A stretch of DNA of 22,889 nucleotides from Bacillota bacterium. Lineage in GTDB: Bacteria > Bacillota > Clostridia > Acetivibrionales > DSM-1351. The stretch spans positions 1 through 22,889 of the forward strand of contig JAEZOA010000150.1 of assembly GCA_023441625.1 (NCBI GenBank), read 5' to 3'. Below are positions 7,066 through 14,400 of this stretch, one piece after another. Position 1 is the first letter of the stretch; the number at the start of each line of letters is the position of its first letter. The translations under genes and the position numbers were made by a program. The notes under the pieces are model-generated. The model was not told the DNA's origin. It searched no databases and saw nothing but the letters and a program-made list of their open reading frames with translations.

Positions 7066-7770
7066 ATGCATTCACTTTTAAAGTTTAAACCAGTTTTATC
7101 AGGTTTGGCAATTGTAATATTATTATCAGGTTGCAGTATTAGCCGTGAGGATGTAGCAACTGAATCTTTAAATACTATAGCTAGTAGAACTGATGCAAAA
7201 AGCACACAAACTGCTCAAACCACTCAAGCAATAGCTTCTCAGAAAACTTCTCCCTCTACTGAGTCAATAGGTACTCCAAAAACTCCATCCTCAACGCAGG
7301 CTGAAGCTACTCAGAAGGAATCCGATATATTTTCTGGAATAGAAGATTATAAGATTGAAAACCCTAAAACATACCATGATGAGAGATTTAAATTCAGTGT
7401 GGATTATCCTGCAGCGTGGAAAGTTCAACTTGCAGATGGAGAAACGATTCCTCCACATCCAGATGGTAGACCAGAAAGTGGTATTATTATTTACGTTGAT
7501 AGTAATAAAAATGATTGGATGTATATATATGGTGCAGCTGGATACGTGGACCCAGACTGGGATTTATTCACCTTAAGAAATGAGACTATTACTACTACTG
7601 ATGGAGTAAAGGGTAATTTTTGTTATGAAAATATAGGAGGGAATATAGTAATATCTCTTGTTCTGGAAGACGCTCATCATGGAGCAAACATAACAATGAC
7701 TGAAGCCTCATTCCAAAAGCACAAGGCGCAGATTTACGGTATCTTAAAAAGCATTAAAGTTAATAAATAA
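7066..7770 (+). CDS. Secreted lipoprotein with PsbP-like C-terminal domain
   Basis: 234 aa. The signal peptide ends in the clear lipobox LLSGC, with Cys23 lipidated. A Ser/Thr/Gln-rich linker follows at about residues 30-88 (repeated SQKTSPSTES- and TQ-type stretches), suiting a spacer through the cell wall. The folded domain runs from about 95 to 232, with YHDERFKFSVDYPAAWKV and a terminal ILKSIKV; this beta-rich pattern resembles PsbP/DUF1795-like domains of bacterial lipoproteins. GGAGG lies seven bases before the ATG, and a perfect TATAAT at 7030-7035 is a likely -10, although I see no good -35. It is divergent from the ECF sigma operon and may belong to its regulon, but the sequence does not prove this. 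Confidence 0.8.
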   Translation: MHSLLKFKPVLSGLAIVILLSGCSISREDVATESLNTIASRTDAKSTQTAQTTQAIASQKTSPSTESIGTPKTPSSTQAEATQKESDIFSGIEDYKIENPKTYHDERFKFSVDYPAAWKVQLADGETIPPHPDGRPESGIIIYVDSNKNDWMYIYGAAGYVDPDWDLFTLRNETITTTDGVKGNFCYENIGGNIVISLVLEDAHHGANITMTEASFQKHKAQIYGILKSIKVNK

Positions 7771-7792
7771 GATTGAAGAAGCACTTTTATCA

Positions 7793-7844
7793 TTGTATGC
7801 GCCGCAAGCAACCCTTCTTTGTGTGGGAATAAGCGGCGATACAA
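7793..7844. repeat. Hairpin between convergent genes
   Basis: TTGTAT-G-CGCCGC (7793-7805) and GCGGCGATACAA (7833-7844) form a 12-bp GC-rich stem with one bulged base and a CCC/GGG pairing inside the loop. It lies between the ends of the lipoprotein gene (plus) and the YyaC gene (minus). Neither side has a T-run, so it may act as a 3' end stabiliser or a Rho-independent stop of poor form. Confidence 0.5.
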
Positions 7845-7851
7845 CTTTAAA

Positions 7852-8460
7852 CTAAACTAATTCTGCCTGAGAAACACTTTTTTTTAGTTCATCTCTTTTT
7901 ATTTTCCAAATAGAATAACGTATTCCACTAGAAATAATATCAGCTAACTTCATAACTGTTCCAAGTCTTGTGTTTTGAAGAATTAAGAAATCCATGTAGC
8001 CGCTAAAATTTACTATTCCTGTAATATGCATGTCTCCAATAGGCTGTAGGTCTTTATTGACTGCTGAACCAGGTTTCAAAGAGCCTGTTCCTACAACAAT
8101 GTGTCCTACATGATCAACCTTGCCAAGACATGCATCAATAGCAATAATAAAGGGCTTCTTAAACCTATCATGTATTAAACTTGTTGTTTCACAAAGATTT
8201 TTTGCATGTACTGGACTTTCTAAATTACCAAAGACATGTACATTTTCATATTTCATTTCTCGTAGCTTGTGCCCGACAATTGGACCTAGGCTGTCACCTG
8301 TTGAACGGTCAGTTCCAATACATACAAATACTATGTCACTATATTTCTCTATTGCGCTGTTTGAAATAATTTTGTATAGCGCATCAGAAAATGCTGCAAA
8401 TGCATTTACTCTTGTTGTATCAATATAATGCGAATCAGTTACTTTTATTCCAAAACTCAT
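7852..8460 (-). CDS. yyaC: YyaC-type putative sporulation protease (DUF1256)
   Basis: 202 aa. The signature GTDRSTGDSLGPIVG (residues 49-63), with Asp51 and Asp56, and later FIIAIDACLG with Asp109, match the YyaC family. That family is related in fold to the germination protease GPR and to hydrogenase-maturation endopeptidases. YyaC proteins are conserved in endospore formers and made during sporulation; the substrate is unknown to me. GGTGG lies before the ATG. A GC-rich hairpin follows the stop. The gene is divergent from the phosphatase gene with a 201-bp gap. No sigma-F/G promoter could be read with confidence. The ech operon nearby has an EchE that needs no C-terminal cleavage, so a role in hydrogenase maturation is unlikely. 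Confidence 0.88.
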   Translation of the reverse strand: MSFGIKVTDSHYIDTTRVNAFAAFSDALYKIISNSAIEKYSDIVFVCIGTDRSTGDSLGPIVGHKLREMKYENVHVFGNLESPVHAKNLCETTSLIHDRFKKPFIIAIDACLGKVDHVGHIVVGTGSLKPGSAVNKDLQPIGDMHITGIVNFSGYMDFLILQNTRLGTVMKLADIISSGIRYSIWKIKRDELKKSVSQAELV

Positions 8461-8583
8461 TTTTATACACCACCAATTCTATATTTATAATAAAATCTTA
8501 TTTAATGAAGCTATCACTTATTATTGCCAATAAATGTTTAAAATAATATTTACTAAAGAAGCAGTTTAAATTAAAAATATCTA

Positions 8584-8592
8584 TGATAAAAT
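8584..8592 (+). promoter_or_regulatory. Extended -10 of the phosphatase gene
   Basis: TGATAAAAT fits an extended -10 (TGn-TAAAAT). The -35 region (about 8563-8570, GTTTAA) is poor. The start point would be near 8599, about 60 nt before the start codon. Confidence 0.4.
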
Positions 8593-8661
8593 ATATGTAA
8601 TCTTATTTATTATCTATGTTTTTATTAAATATTATGTTTAGGCTTAGAAGGGTGGTTTATT

Positions 8662-9786
8662 TTGCCATATAAATTCAGGAAAAAGTTTGGTGAGTCAACC
8701 TGTACTTTTATTGAGGAAATAATTGATGGGATGAAGGATTGGGTTCGTGTTATAAGTAAAGATGATACCATTATTTTTGTAAATAAGTCTATGCGAGAAG
8801 CTTTAGGTAAGGATATTGTTGGCCAAAAGTGCTACGAGACTTTAGGCAGGTCTTCTCCTTGTGAAAACTGTGTATCAAGAAGAGAGCTTCCAAATTGGCC
8901 ATGTTCTAAGGAAGAAATAATTAATGGGCTCACCTTTTCAGTGTCCAGTTCACCCTTGGTGAGTAATGCTGAACAATCAATAGATGCTGTCATTGAAGTT
9001 TTACATGACATCACTGAAATAAAAGAGATGAGTCTAGCATTAGAGACTCAAAATGAAAAATTAAAAGAGGATTTATTAATGGCTAAGAGATTGCAACTAA
9101 GTCTTTTACCAAGAGAGTCAATTTCTGAGGATAAATATAATTTTAGTTTTATTTATAAACCATGTGAAGCTCTCGGCGGGGATTTTATTGATATTTTCAG
9201 GCTAGATAATGATCATATCGGATTATATATTGCCGATGTTTCTGGACATGGTTTAGCAGCCTCTATGCTAACTATGTTTTTGCAAACTGCACTGGATAAA
9301 TCTGAGTTATCTCCAGCAAATGCATTAACCAAGCTCTATGCAAAATATAACAAGAATGAGTTTTTTAGTGAACTCTATATTTCTGTCTTTTATACTGTAA
9401 TTGATACTAAGAACTATAACATTACATACGCAAATGCTGGACTAAACGTATGTCCTATACTTCTTTCAGATAATGATTATCATATACTCCGAGCTGCTGG
9501 TATTCCAATCAGCAATTGGGTTGAGAGTCCTGATTACTCTGAAATTACCATCAGCATAAAGCCAAAGGATAAATTATTTCTTTATACTGATGGTATAATC
9601 GAAATTAGAAATAAAAAAAATGGCCAGTTTGGTGAGGAGCGTGTATTGGAGCATATAATTGAATCACAGCTACCTCCATCACAAACCCTTTCAAAATTAA
9701 TTGATAAGGCTATTTCTTTTTTAAATACTAGTAGTCCATATGATATTATGGATGATATAACTGTTGCCCTATTAGAAATAAAATAA
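8662..9786 (+). CDS. PAS domain / SpoIIE-type PP2C serine phosphatase
   Basis: 374 aa beginning at TTG, with GGGTGG six bases upstream and no better ATG nearby. A PAS domain spans about residues 14-122 (MKDWVRVISKDDTIIFVNKS to HDITEIKE). It carries four cysteines, C57, C67, C70 and C81, with a CENC pair that could bind a metal or respond to redox. A short coiled linker (123-148, LQLSLLP) is followed by the PP2C/SpoIIE catalytic domain with metal-binding aspartates in GGDF (Asp174), DVSGHG (Asp192), TDG (Asp310) and DD (364-365). All key residues are present, so it should be active. Such proteins dephosphorylate anti-sigma-factor antagonists, but no partner switch genes are nearby. No TM segment is seen. 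A methionine aminopeptidase gene follows 20 bp downstream. Confidence 0.88.
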   Translation: MPYKFRKKFGESTCTFIEEIIDGMKDWVRVISKDDTIIFVNKSMREALGKDIVGQKCYETLGRSSPCENCVSRRELPNWPCSKEEIINGLTFSVSSSPLVSNAEQSIDAVIEVLHDITEIKEMSLALETQNEKLKEDLLMAKRLQLSLLPRESISEDKYNFSFIYKPCEALGGDFIDIFRLDNDHIGLYIADVSGHGLAASMLTMFLQTALDKSELSPANALTKLYAKYNKNEFFSELYISVFYTVIDTKNYNITYANAGLNVCPILLSDNDYHILRAAGIPISNWVESPDYSEITISIKPKDKLFLYTDGIIEIRNKKNGQFGEERVLEHIIESQLPPSQTLSKLIDKAISFLNTSSPYDIMDDITVALLEIK

Positions 9787-9806
9787 AATCTAAGGAAGTG
9801 CTTATT

Positions 9807-10619
9807 ATGTTATCAAATATAAATTTTTCAGACCTAGAAGAATACAAAGCCATGGGATATATTATTCCACACCCTTCAATAATAAAAACTCCAGAGCAGA
9901 TTGAGGGAATTCGCAAAAGTGGACTAATTACCACTCAAATTTTAGATTTAATTGAAAAAGAAATCAAACCAGGGATGACCACCTCTGAATTAGACAAAAT
10001 TGTTTATGATTATACAATAGCTCACAATGCAATTCCTGCCACACTTAATTATATGGGCTTTCCAAAAAGCTCCTGCATATCTATAAATGATGTTGTATGT
10101 CATGGTATTCCAAGTAATAAAACGCGTATAAAAGTTGGAGACATACTCAATGTTGATGTTTCTACAATTTTGAATGGATATTTTTCCGATGCAAGCAGGA
10201 TGTTTATGATTGGTGAGGTTTCTGCAAGTGCTAAGAAATTAGTTGAAACTACAAAAGAATGTCTTGAAATTGGCACAAAACAAGTAAAGCCTTTTGGCTC
10301 AACAAATGACATAGGCAATGCTATTGAACCATTTGCTAACCAGAAAGGCTACTCTGTTGTCCGTGACCTTGGTGGTCATGGCGTTGGGCTCAAGTTCCAT
10401 GAAGACCCACATATAGATCACTATGGAAAGCAGGGTAAGGGTGTACTGCTGCTCCCAGGTATGGTTTTTACTATTGAGCCTATGATAAATGAAGGTGGCT
10501 ACGCTGTAAAATTATCCAAAGATAAATGGACAGTCACCACCAGAGATGGTTCTCTATCTGCCCAATATGAATATACACTTGCAGTTACTAAGAATGGCTA
10601 TGAGATACTTGCAAATTGA
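9807..10619 (+). CDS. map: Methionine aminopeptidase, type I
   Basis: 270 aa. It removes the initiator methionine from new proteins. The five metal ligands are all visible: Asp117 (NVDVST), Asp128 (SDASRMF), His191 (GGHGVG), Glu224 (TIEPM) and Glu255 (YEYTL). His99 in CHGIP is the conserved substrate-side histidine. An extension of about 25 residues precedes the core (IKTPEQIEGIRKSG begins at 26), and it lacks the zinc-finger type N-terminus. Start ATG 9807 has AGGAAG eight bases upstream; a GTG at 9798 is in frame but overlaps that site. It is likely co-transcribed with the phosphatase gene. Its 3' end overlaps that of hypB by 32 bp on the opposite strand. Being outside the ribosomal-protein operon, it may be a second map copy. 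Confidence 0.95.
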   Translation: MLSNINFSDLEEYKAMGYIIPHPSIIKTPEQIEGIRKSGLITTQILDLIEKEIKPGMTTSELDKIVYDYTIAHNAIPATLNYMGFPKSSCISINDVVCHGIPSNKTRIKVGDILNVDVSTILNGYFSDASRMFMIGEVSASAKKLVETTKECLEIGTKQVKPFGSTNDIGNAIEPFANQKGYSVVRDLGGHGVGLKFHEDPHIDHYGKQGKGVLLLPGMVFTIEPMINEGGYAVKLSKDKWTVTTRDGSLSAQYEYTLAVTKNGYEILAN

Positions 10620-11247
10620 GCATCCACTGGGCCAGTTTATCCACTCCTTCACCAGTTGTGCAGGATATTTCTATTATTTCTGCTCTCTTGTTTAATGCCC
10701 TTACTCCTTTATAGAAGCTATCTTTATCAAAATCTATATATGGCATTAGATCAATCTTGTTTAAAACCACAATATCAGCTGCTTCAAACATGGAGGTATA
10801 CTTATATGGTTTATCGTGTCCCTCAGGTACACTTGCAATAACCATTTTTATACCTTCTCCTAAGTCAAAGGAGGACGGGCATACAAGATTACCAACATTT
10901 TCAATAAATAATATAGCTCCATCTTTTAAATAAAGGTTATCAATAGAGCTTTTTATCATATTTGCATCTAAATGACAGCCTCCACCTGTATTTATCTGAA
11001 TAACAGGCTTACCTAGCTTGTCAATTTTCTCAGCATCAATACTCGACGCAATATCTCCCTCTATAACTGCAACATGAACTTTATCACCGAAGGCCTCTAT
11101 TAATTTCAGAATAGTACTTGTTTTACCAGAACCTGGTGATGCCATTATATTTACAGCCTTTATACCCCTCTCAAGAAAGAATTCTCTATTGTCTTGAGCA
11201 AGCTTTTGATTTGCATCCATAATATTCTTCATCACTTTGATTTCCAT
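10588..11247 (-). CDS. hypB: Hydrogenase nickel-insertion GTPase HypB
   Basis: 219 aa. HypB binds GTP and helps deliver nickel, with HypA, to the hydrogenase large subunit (here EchE). The P-loop ASPGSGKT is at residues 36-43. The metal site at the dimer face is GGGCHLDANM (Cys91, His92) and Cys123 in LVCPSSFDLGE. The G3-like ENVGN is at 116-120 and NKID at 163-166. It has no His-rich N-terminal stretch and only a short SHSHS tail, so little nickel storage is expected. An ideal AAAGGAGG site precedes the ATG. It is the last gene of the ech-hyp cluster, 165 bp after hypA, and its 3' end overlaps map. Confidence 0.96.
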   Translation of the reverse strand: MEIKVMKNIMDANQKLAQDNREFFLERGIKAVNIMASPGSGKTSTILKLIEAFGDKVHVAVIEGDIASSIDAEKIDKLGKPVIQINTGGGCHLDANMIKSSIDNLYLKDGAILFIENVGNLVCPSSFDLGEGIKMVIASVPEGHDKPYKYTSMFEAADIVVLNKIDLMPYIDFDKDSFYKGVRALNKRAEIIEISCTTGEGVDKLAQWMLNLQVSHSHS

Positions 11248-11354
11248 TGCTTACCTCCTTTAAGTTTATAACTACCATTCCCAGCTAAAAGTTGCTCTCT
11301 ATCTCAGTCTGAGTCATACACCATTGTCTTAAAATTATTTCATGCTAAACAAAT

Positions 11355-11406
11355 AACACACTCCGACCCCGTTTTTCATGATTTCGGAACGGACTTGAAG
11401 TGTGTT
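11355..11406. repeat. Inverted repeat between hypA and hypB
   Basis: AACACACT (11355-11362) and AGTGTGTT (11399-11406) pair perfectly and enclose a second, weaker pairing (CCGTT/AACGG). On the minus strand it lies just behind the hypA stop codon. It may be a partial terminator or processing site, reducing hypB transcription. A small palindrome CTCAG-T-CTGAG lies at 11303-11313 in the same gap. Confidence 0.5.
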
Positions 11407-11412
11407 TGAAAG

Positions 11413-11754
11413 TTATTCTATTTCTAAGCTATCAATATAAAATTCTCTACCTACGCCTGTTGGAGTACCAAGGCCGCCACAATTTGGGCAATCAAAGCCA
11501 GTGGCTGGTTTAACGAAAACCTTACCGCAGTTCTCACATTTAAACTCAGCTTTAATGCGATTAAATATCAGCTTAGCGCCCTCTGCAATTGTGCCTTCAC
11601 TCATAATATCAAAATACAACTGTACAGAATCATCTATTATGGTTGATAAATCACCAATTACAAGTCGGATTTCAGTTATTCTGGATGCCTCGGCTTTGTT
11701 TGCCTCCTCAATGGCCATTGTAATCATTGATTGGGTTACAGCATATTCATGCAT
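11413..11754 (-). CDS. hypA: Hydrogenase nickel-insertion protein HypA
   Basis: 113 aa. It starts MHEYAV, where His2 and Glu3 form the nickel site; that is why I take the ATG at 11754 and not the in-frame codon at 11766. The structural zinc site is formed by CENC (Cys73, Cys76) and CPNC (Cys89, Cys92). The length is standard. The start overlaps the end of echF by 8 bp (ATGCATGA), indicating translational coupling. It works with HypB to place nickel in EchE. HypC, HypD, HypE and HypF, needed for the Fe(CN)2CO part, are absent from the window and must be elsewhere if the enzyme is active. Confidence 0.96.
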   Translation of the reverse strand: MHEYAVTQSMITMAIEEANKAEASRITEIRLVIGDLSTIIDDSVQLYFDIMSEGTIAEGAKLIFNRIKAEFKCENCGKVFVKPATGFDCPNCGGLGTPTGVGREFYIDSLEIE

Positions 11755-12115
11755 TATGATCAACACTTTCTACAGGCTTTTCGGCCTGAACAATCTTAAG
11801 CTTATCCTTGCTATATTGTGCTGTCTTGTGAGTTGAGCTAGGATTAATGCACTTCTTTGGGCATACTTCTACGCATGCATTACAAATAACACATTTAAAC
11901 TGATCAATCTCCCAAGATTTCTCTGCTTTATTAACAACAATTGCATCAGCCGGACATTTCCTTTGGCATATACCACAGAAAATACACTTGTCTATATCAC
12001 AACCTTCGATGTGACCTCTTGAGTCCTTAAAGGGTTCTCTCTTATCAAAGGGATACATTCTAGTTGATGGCTTTGACACTAAATTTTTAAATACATTTTC
12101 AATCATCTTAAACAC
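11747..12115 (-). CDS. echF: Ech hydrogenase subunit EchF, 2x[4Fe-4S] ferredoxin-like
   Basis: 122 aa. It relays electrons from ferredoxin to the small subunit EchC on the cytoplasmic face of the complex. Two ferredoxin motifs are seen: CIFCGICQRKCP (Cys44, 47, 50, 54) and CVICNACVEVCP (Cys75, 78, 81, 85). The N-terminal part has the MYPFDKREP pattern typical of NuoI/EchF-like subunits. The start is the GTG at 12115, nine bases behind GGAGG; the ATG at 12106 would be 18 bases away. The C-terminal 30 residues are lysine-rich. The end overlaps hypA by 8 bp. A 91-bp structured gap separates it from echE. Confidence 0.93.
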   Translation of the reverse strand: MFKMIENVFKNLVSKPSTRMYPFDKREPFKDSRGHIEGCDIDKCIFCGICQRKCPADAIVVNKAEKSWEIDQFKCVICNACVEVCPKKCINPSSTHKTAQYSKDKLKIVQAEKPVESVDHNA

Positions 12116-12152
12116 GTTTTATGACCTCCAATCTACCTACATTGCATTCTAT

Positions 12153-12178
12153 GAAAAAGACACTACTGTGGCTTTTTC
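12153..12178. repeat. Hairpin in the echE-echF spacer
   Basis: GAAAAAG-A-CAC, loop TACT, GTG-G-CTTTTTC: a 10-bp stem with one mismatch. On the minus strand its second arm ends in a T-run, so it resembles a weak terminator. A second AT-only hairpin (about 12182-12205) lies nearer the echE stop. Confidence 0.5.
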
Positions 12179-12206
12179 CTGTGTAAAAAATTTATTTTTT
12201 GCACTT

Positions 12207-13286
12207 TTATCTTTCGGTACAGGATATACATGGGTCAATCGTCAAAATAAGCATTCCAACATCTGCAAGCTCACTGCCTGGCAGCATTTTCAATAATGAT
12301 GGGATATTAGCAAATGTAGGTGTTCTAAGTCTGAGTCTCTCCAAATTCTTTGTGCCATTTGATCTTAAATAGTACAATACCTCGCCTCTTGGCTGCTCAA
12401 CTCTCGAAATAACTTCACCTTTTGGAGGATTTCCCTTTACAGGAACAATATGCTCACCCTCTGGTATTTTAGCTATAGCCTGCTTAATAAGATCAATTGA
12501 CTGATAAACCTCTTTTAATCTACAATATACTCTTGCATAGTTATCGCCATCATTGTGAACAACTGGTTCAAAATCCAGCTGGCCGTATGCAGAATAACCT
12601 GTAGTTCTAAAGTCCATATTGATTCCGCTAGCTCTTGCCATTGGGCCTACTGCACAAAGTTCCTTAGCATCAGCCATAGTCAATATTCCCTTGCCAACTA
12701 ACCTATGCTTAACTGTATAATTTTCTAAAAATACAGCTTCAACCTGTTTCATGTCCTCTTTTATTTCATCAATAGTCAAATTAATTTTTATCATTTGTTC
12801 CTTGTTAAGGTCACGTCTTGTTCCACCAATAATATTAGCAGAAATAACAACTCTTGCCCCAGCTGTTTCCTCCATAATATCCATAACCTTTTCTCTATCT
12901 CTCCACACCTGCATGAAAAGACTTTCGAAGCCAAAGGCATCAGCTAATAGTCCAAGCCACAATAAATGACTATGGATTCTGTGTAATTCAGCCCAAATAA
13001 CCCTTAGAAACTTTGCCCTATCAGAAATTTCAATATTCATTAATTCTTCAATACCCTGACAATATGCCATAGCATGCATTACACTACAAATACCGCATAC
13101 TCTTTCAACAATAAAGACATTCTGATTAAAGTCTTTTGTCTCAGTGAGCTTTTCAAGACCTCTATGAACATACCCTATTGCAGGTATTGCTTCAACAATT
13201 TTCTCATCTTCCATAACCAGCTTTATATGAAGGGGCTCTGGAAGCACAGGATGCTGTGGCCCAAAAGGAATTACAGTTGAACTCAT
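12207..13286 (-). CDS. echE: Ech [NiFe]-hydrogenase large subunit EchE
   Basis: 359 aa. It holds the Ni-Fe active site. The N-terminal pair is in RVCGICS (Cys64, Cys67) and the C-terminal pair in DPCISCTER (Cys353, Cys356); all four ligands are present, so this is a real hydrogenase and not a NuoD-like relative. The opening IPFGPQHPVLPEPLH is typical of group 4 enzymes. The reading frame ends three residues after Cys356 with a TAA, so there is no C-terminal peptide for a maturation protease. GGGAGG lies six bases before the ATG. The gene sits between echD and echF, with a hairpin-rich 78-bp gap before it. Confidence 0.96.
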   Translation of the reverse strand: MSSTVIPFGPQHPVLPEPLHIKLVMEDEKIVEAIPAIGYVHRGLEKLTETKDFNQNVFIVERVCGICSVMHAMAYCQGIEELMNIEISDRAKFLRVIWAELHRIHSHLLWLGLLADAFGFESLFMQVWRDREKVMDIMEETAGARVVISANIIGGTRRDLNKEQMIKINLTIDEIKEDMKQVEAVFLENYTVKHRLVGKGILTMADAKELCAVGPMARASGINMDFRTTGYSAYGQLDFEPVVHNDGDNYARVYCRLKEVYQSIDLIKQAIAKIPEGEHIVPVKGNPPKGEVISRVEQPRGEVLYYLRSNGTKNLERLRLRTPTFANIPSLLKMLPGSELADVGMLILTIDPCISCTER

Positions 13287-13299
13287 AATAACCTCCCAT

Positions 13300-13319
13300 C
13301 TACGTGCTTTAGCACGTGG
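13300..13319. repeat. Perfect hairpin before echE
   Basis: ACGTGCT-TT-AGCACGT, extended by C-G and T-G pairs. In the echD-echE spacer, just upstream of the echE ribosome site. Probably an mRNA hairpin that affects stability or translation. Confidence 0.55.
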
Positions 13320-13325
13320 TCAAAA

Positions 13326-13364
13326 CGTGAAAAACAGGATTGATGTAACATATTATTTTTCACG
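13326..13364 (-). repeat. Hairpin directly after the echD stop codon
   Basis: CGTGAAAAA (13326-13334) and TTTTTCACG (13356-13364) pair perfectly over 9 bp. On the minus strand the second arm is followed by TTTTG, giving the form of a modest terminator inside the operon. Confidence 0.5.
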
Positions 13365-13742
13365 CTATTTACCCTCTCTTTTTTCAATAGTTATTTGTCT
13401 TCTGAGCATTGGTGAATCCAATTCTTCTTCAGATAATAACATGTGTCCACCAAAATCTAATGCAATATTACTTATATTAATTCCAAACAATTCCTTCATC
13501 TCATTTTCAACTAGTACAGCACAAAAGAAAATATTTGAAATACTTGGGATTTCTTCATCTTTTTTTACAGTAACTCTATAGTTTCTCATCTCATAGTCCT
13601 TGTCCAGATGATAGAGAATATCAATTGTGTCATCACCATTATCTGCACATGTAGCAGTAATAAATCTATAACCCTGATACTTGCAATTTGAAATTTCTGA
13701 TTGCAATTGGTCAGAAGTTATTTCTATTAAATTTTCAATCAT
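13365..13742 (-). CDS. echD: Ech hydrogenase subunit EchD (NuoC-like)
   Basis: 125 aa. It corresponds to the 30-kDa (NuoC) subunit of complex I and is a small cytoplasmic structural subunit that contacts EchE. The segment YRFITATCADNGDDTIDILYH and the later VENEMKELFGI are the recognisable NuoC-type features, the latter matching the conserved E-x-EV-x-D/E-x-F/L-G pattern. It has no cofactor motif, which is normal. GGAGG lies ten bases before ATG. It lies in the order C-D-E of the ech operon with 80 bp to echC, a gap containing a small CCGG-GAA-CCGG hairpin near 13762. Confidence 0.9.
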   Translation of the reverse strand: MIENLIEITSDQLQSEISNCKYQGYRFITATCADNGDDTIDILYHLDKDYEMRNYRVTVKKDEEIPSISNIFFCAVLVENEMKELFGINISNIALDFGGHMLLSEEELDSPMLRRQITIEKREGK

Positions 13743-13822
13743 ATCTACATACCTCCATGGACCGGGAACCGGCCTGTTCTTATAAGGATAACTAAATTCC
13801 CCCAGCTTTTTTGGCGAGGTTT

Positions 13823-14284
13823 TTATTTAGTAGTAACTTCGTCCTCATTTTTCATTAATTCTGCCTTCTCATCTAGCTTGCCTATGGCCTGAACTATTCC
13901 ATCTATTATAGCTTCTGGTCTTGCACAACAGCCTGGAACGAAGACATCAACAGGAATCACATTTTCTACTCCACCTAATACGTTATAGCACTCTCTAAAA
14001 ATACCACCTGTGCAGGCACAAGCTCCAATTGCTACTACAGCTTTTGGATTAGGCATTTGGTTATATATATTTTTCAAGACATGTGCATTCCTTTTATTTG
14101 CAGACCCTGTTACAAGCAAAATATCTGCGTGCTTGGGATTACCGACATTAATTATTCCCAAACGCTCAGCATCATACAATGGTGTGAGACATGCTAACGT
14201 CTCAATATCGCAGCCATTGCAACTTGTACAGTCATAATGCATTATCCAGGGTGACTTTTTCCTTGACTTGCTTATTATACCCAT
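13823..14284 (-). CDS. echC: Ech hydrogenase small subunit EchC (NuoB-like)
   Basis: 153 aa from the ATG at 14284. It carries the proximal [4Fe-4S] cluster next to the Ni-Fe site. The cysteines are in CTSCNGCDIE (Cys22, Cys25), AIGACACTGG (Cys89/Cys91) and VPGCCARPE (Cys119). This matches the complex I 20-kDa pattern, except that the last motif reads PGCCARP in place of the common PGCPP. An in-frame ATG at 14293 is only three bases from the AAAGG site; the ATG at 14284 is eight away and preferred. The spacer to echB (about 180 bp) is the longest in the operon and contains two large inverted repeats. Confidence 0.93.
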   Translation of the reverse strand: MGIISKSRKKSPWIMHYDCTSCNGCDIETLACLTPLYDAERLGIINVGNPKHADILLVTGSANKRNAHVLKNIYNQMPNPKAVVAIGACACTGGIFRECYNVLGGVENVIPVDVFVPGCCARPEAIIDGIVQAIGKLDEKAELMKNEDEVTTK

Positions 14285-14300
14285 ACCATTCACCTTTCTT

Positions 14301-14343
14301 AAAGTAAGTTTGTGCTCTTAAAAATTTATAACAAACTAACTTT
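14301..14343 (-). repeat. Inverted repeat just before the echC ribosome site
   Basis: AAAGTAAGTTTGT (14301-14313) and ACAAACTAACTTT (14331-14343) pair at 12 of 13 positions around a 17-nt loop. On the minus strand the hairpin ends four bases from the AAAGG site of echC, so it could affect initiation. Confidence 0.55.
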
Positions 14344-14400
14344 TATTTATTATTCCAAATATCACAGAAATACATCAATTAATTTTTTGATATTTATACG

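Noticed and set aside
7852..8460. YyaC as a maturation protease for the nearby hydrogenase
   Set aside because: The sequence fits the sporulation YyaC family, and EchE has no C-terminal peptide to cleave.
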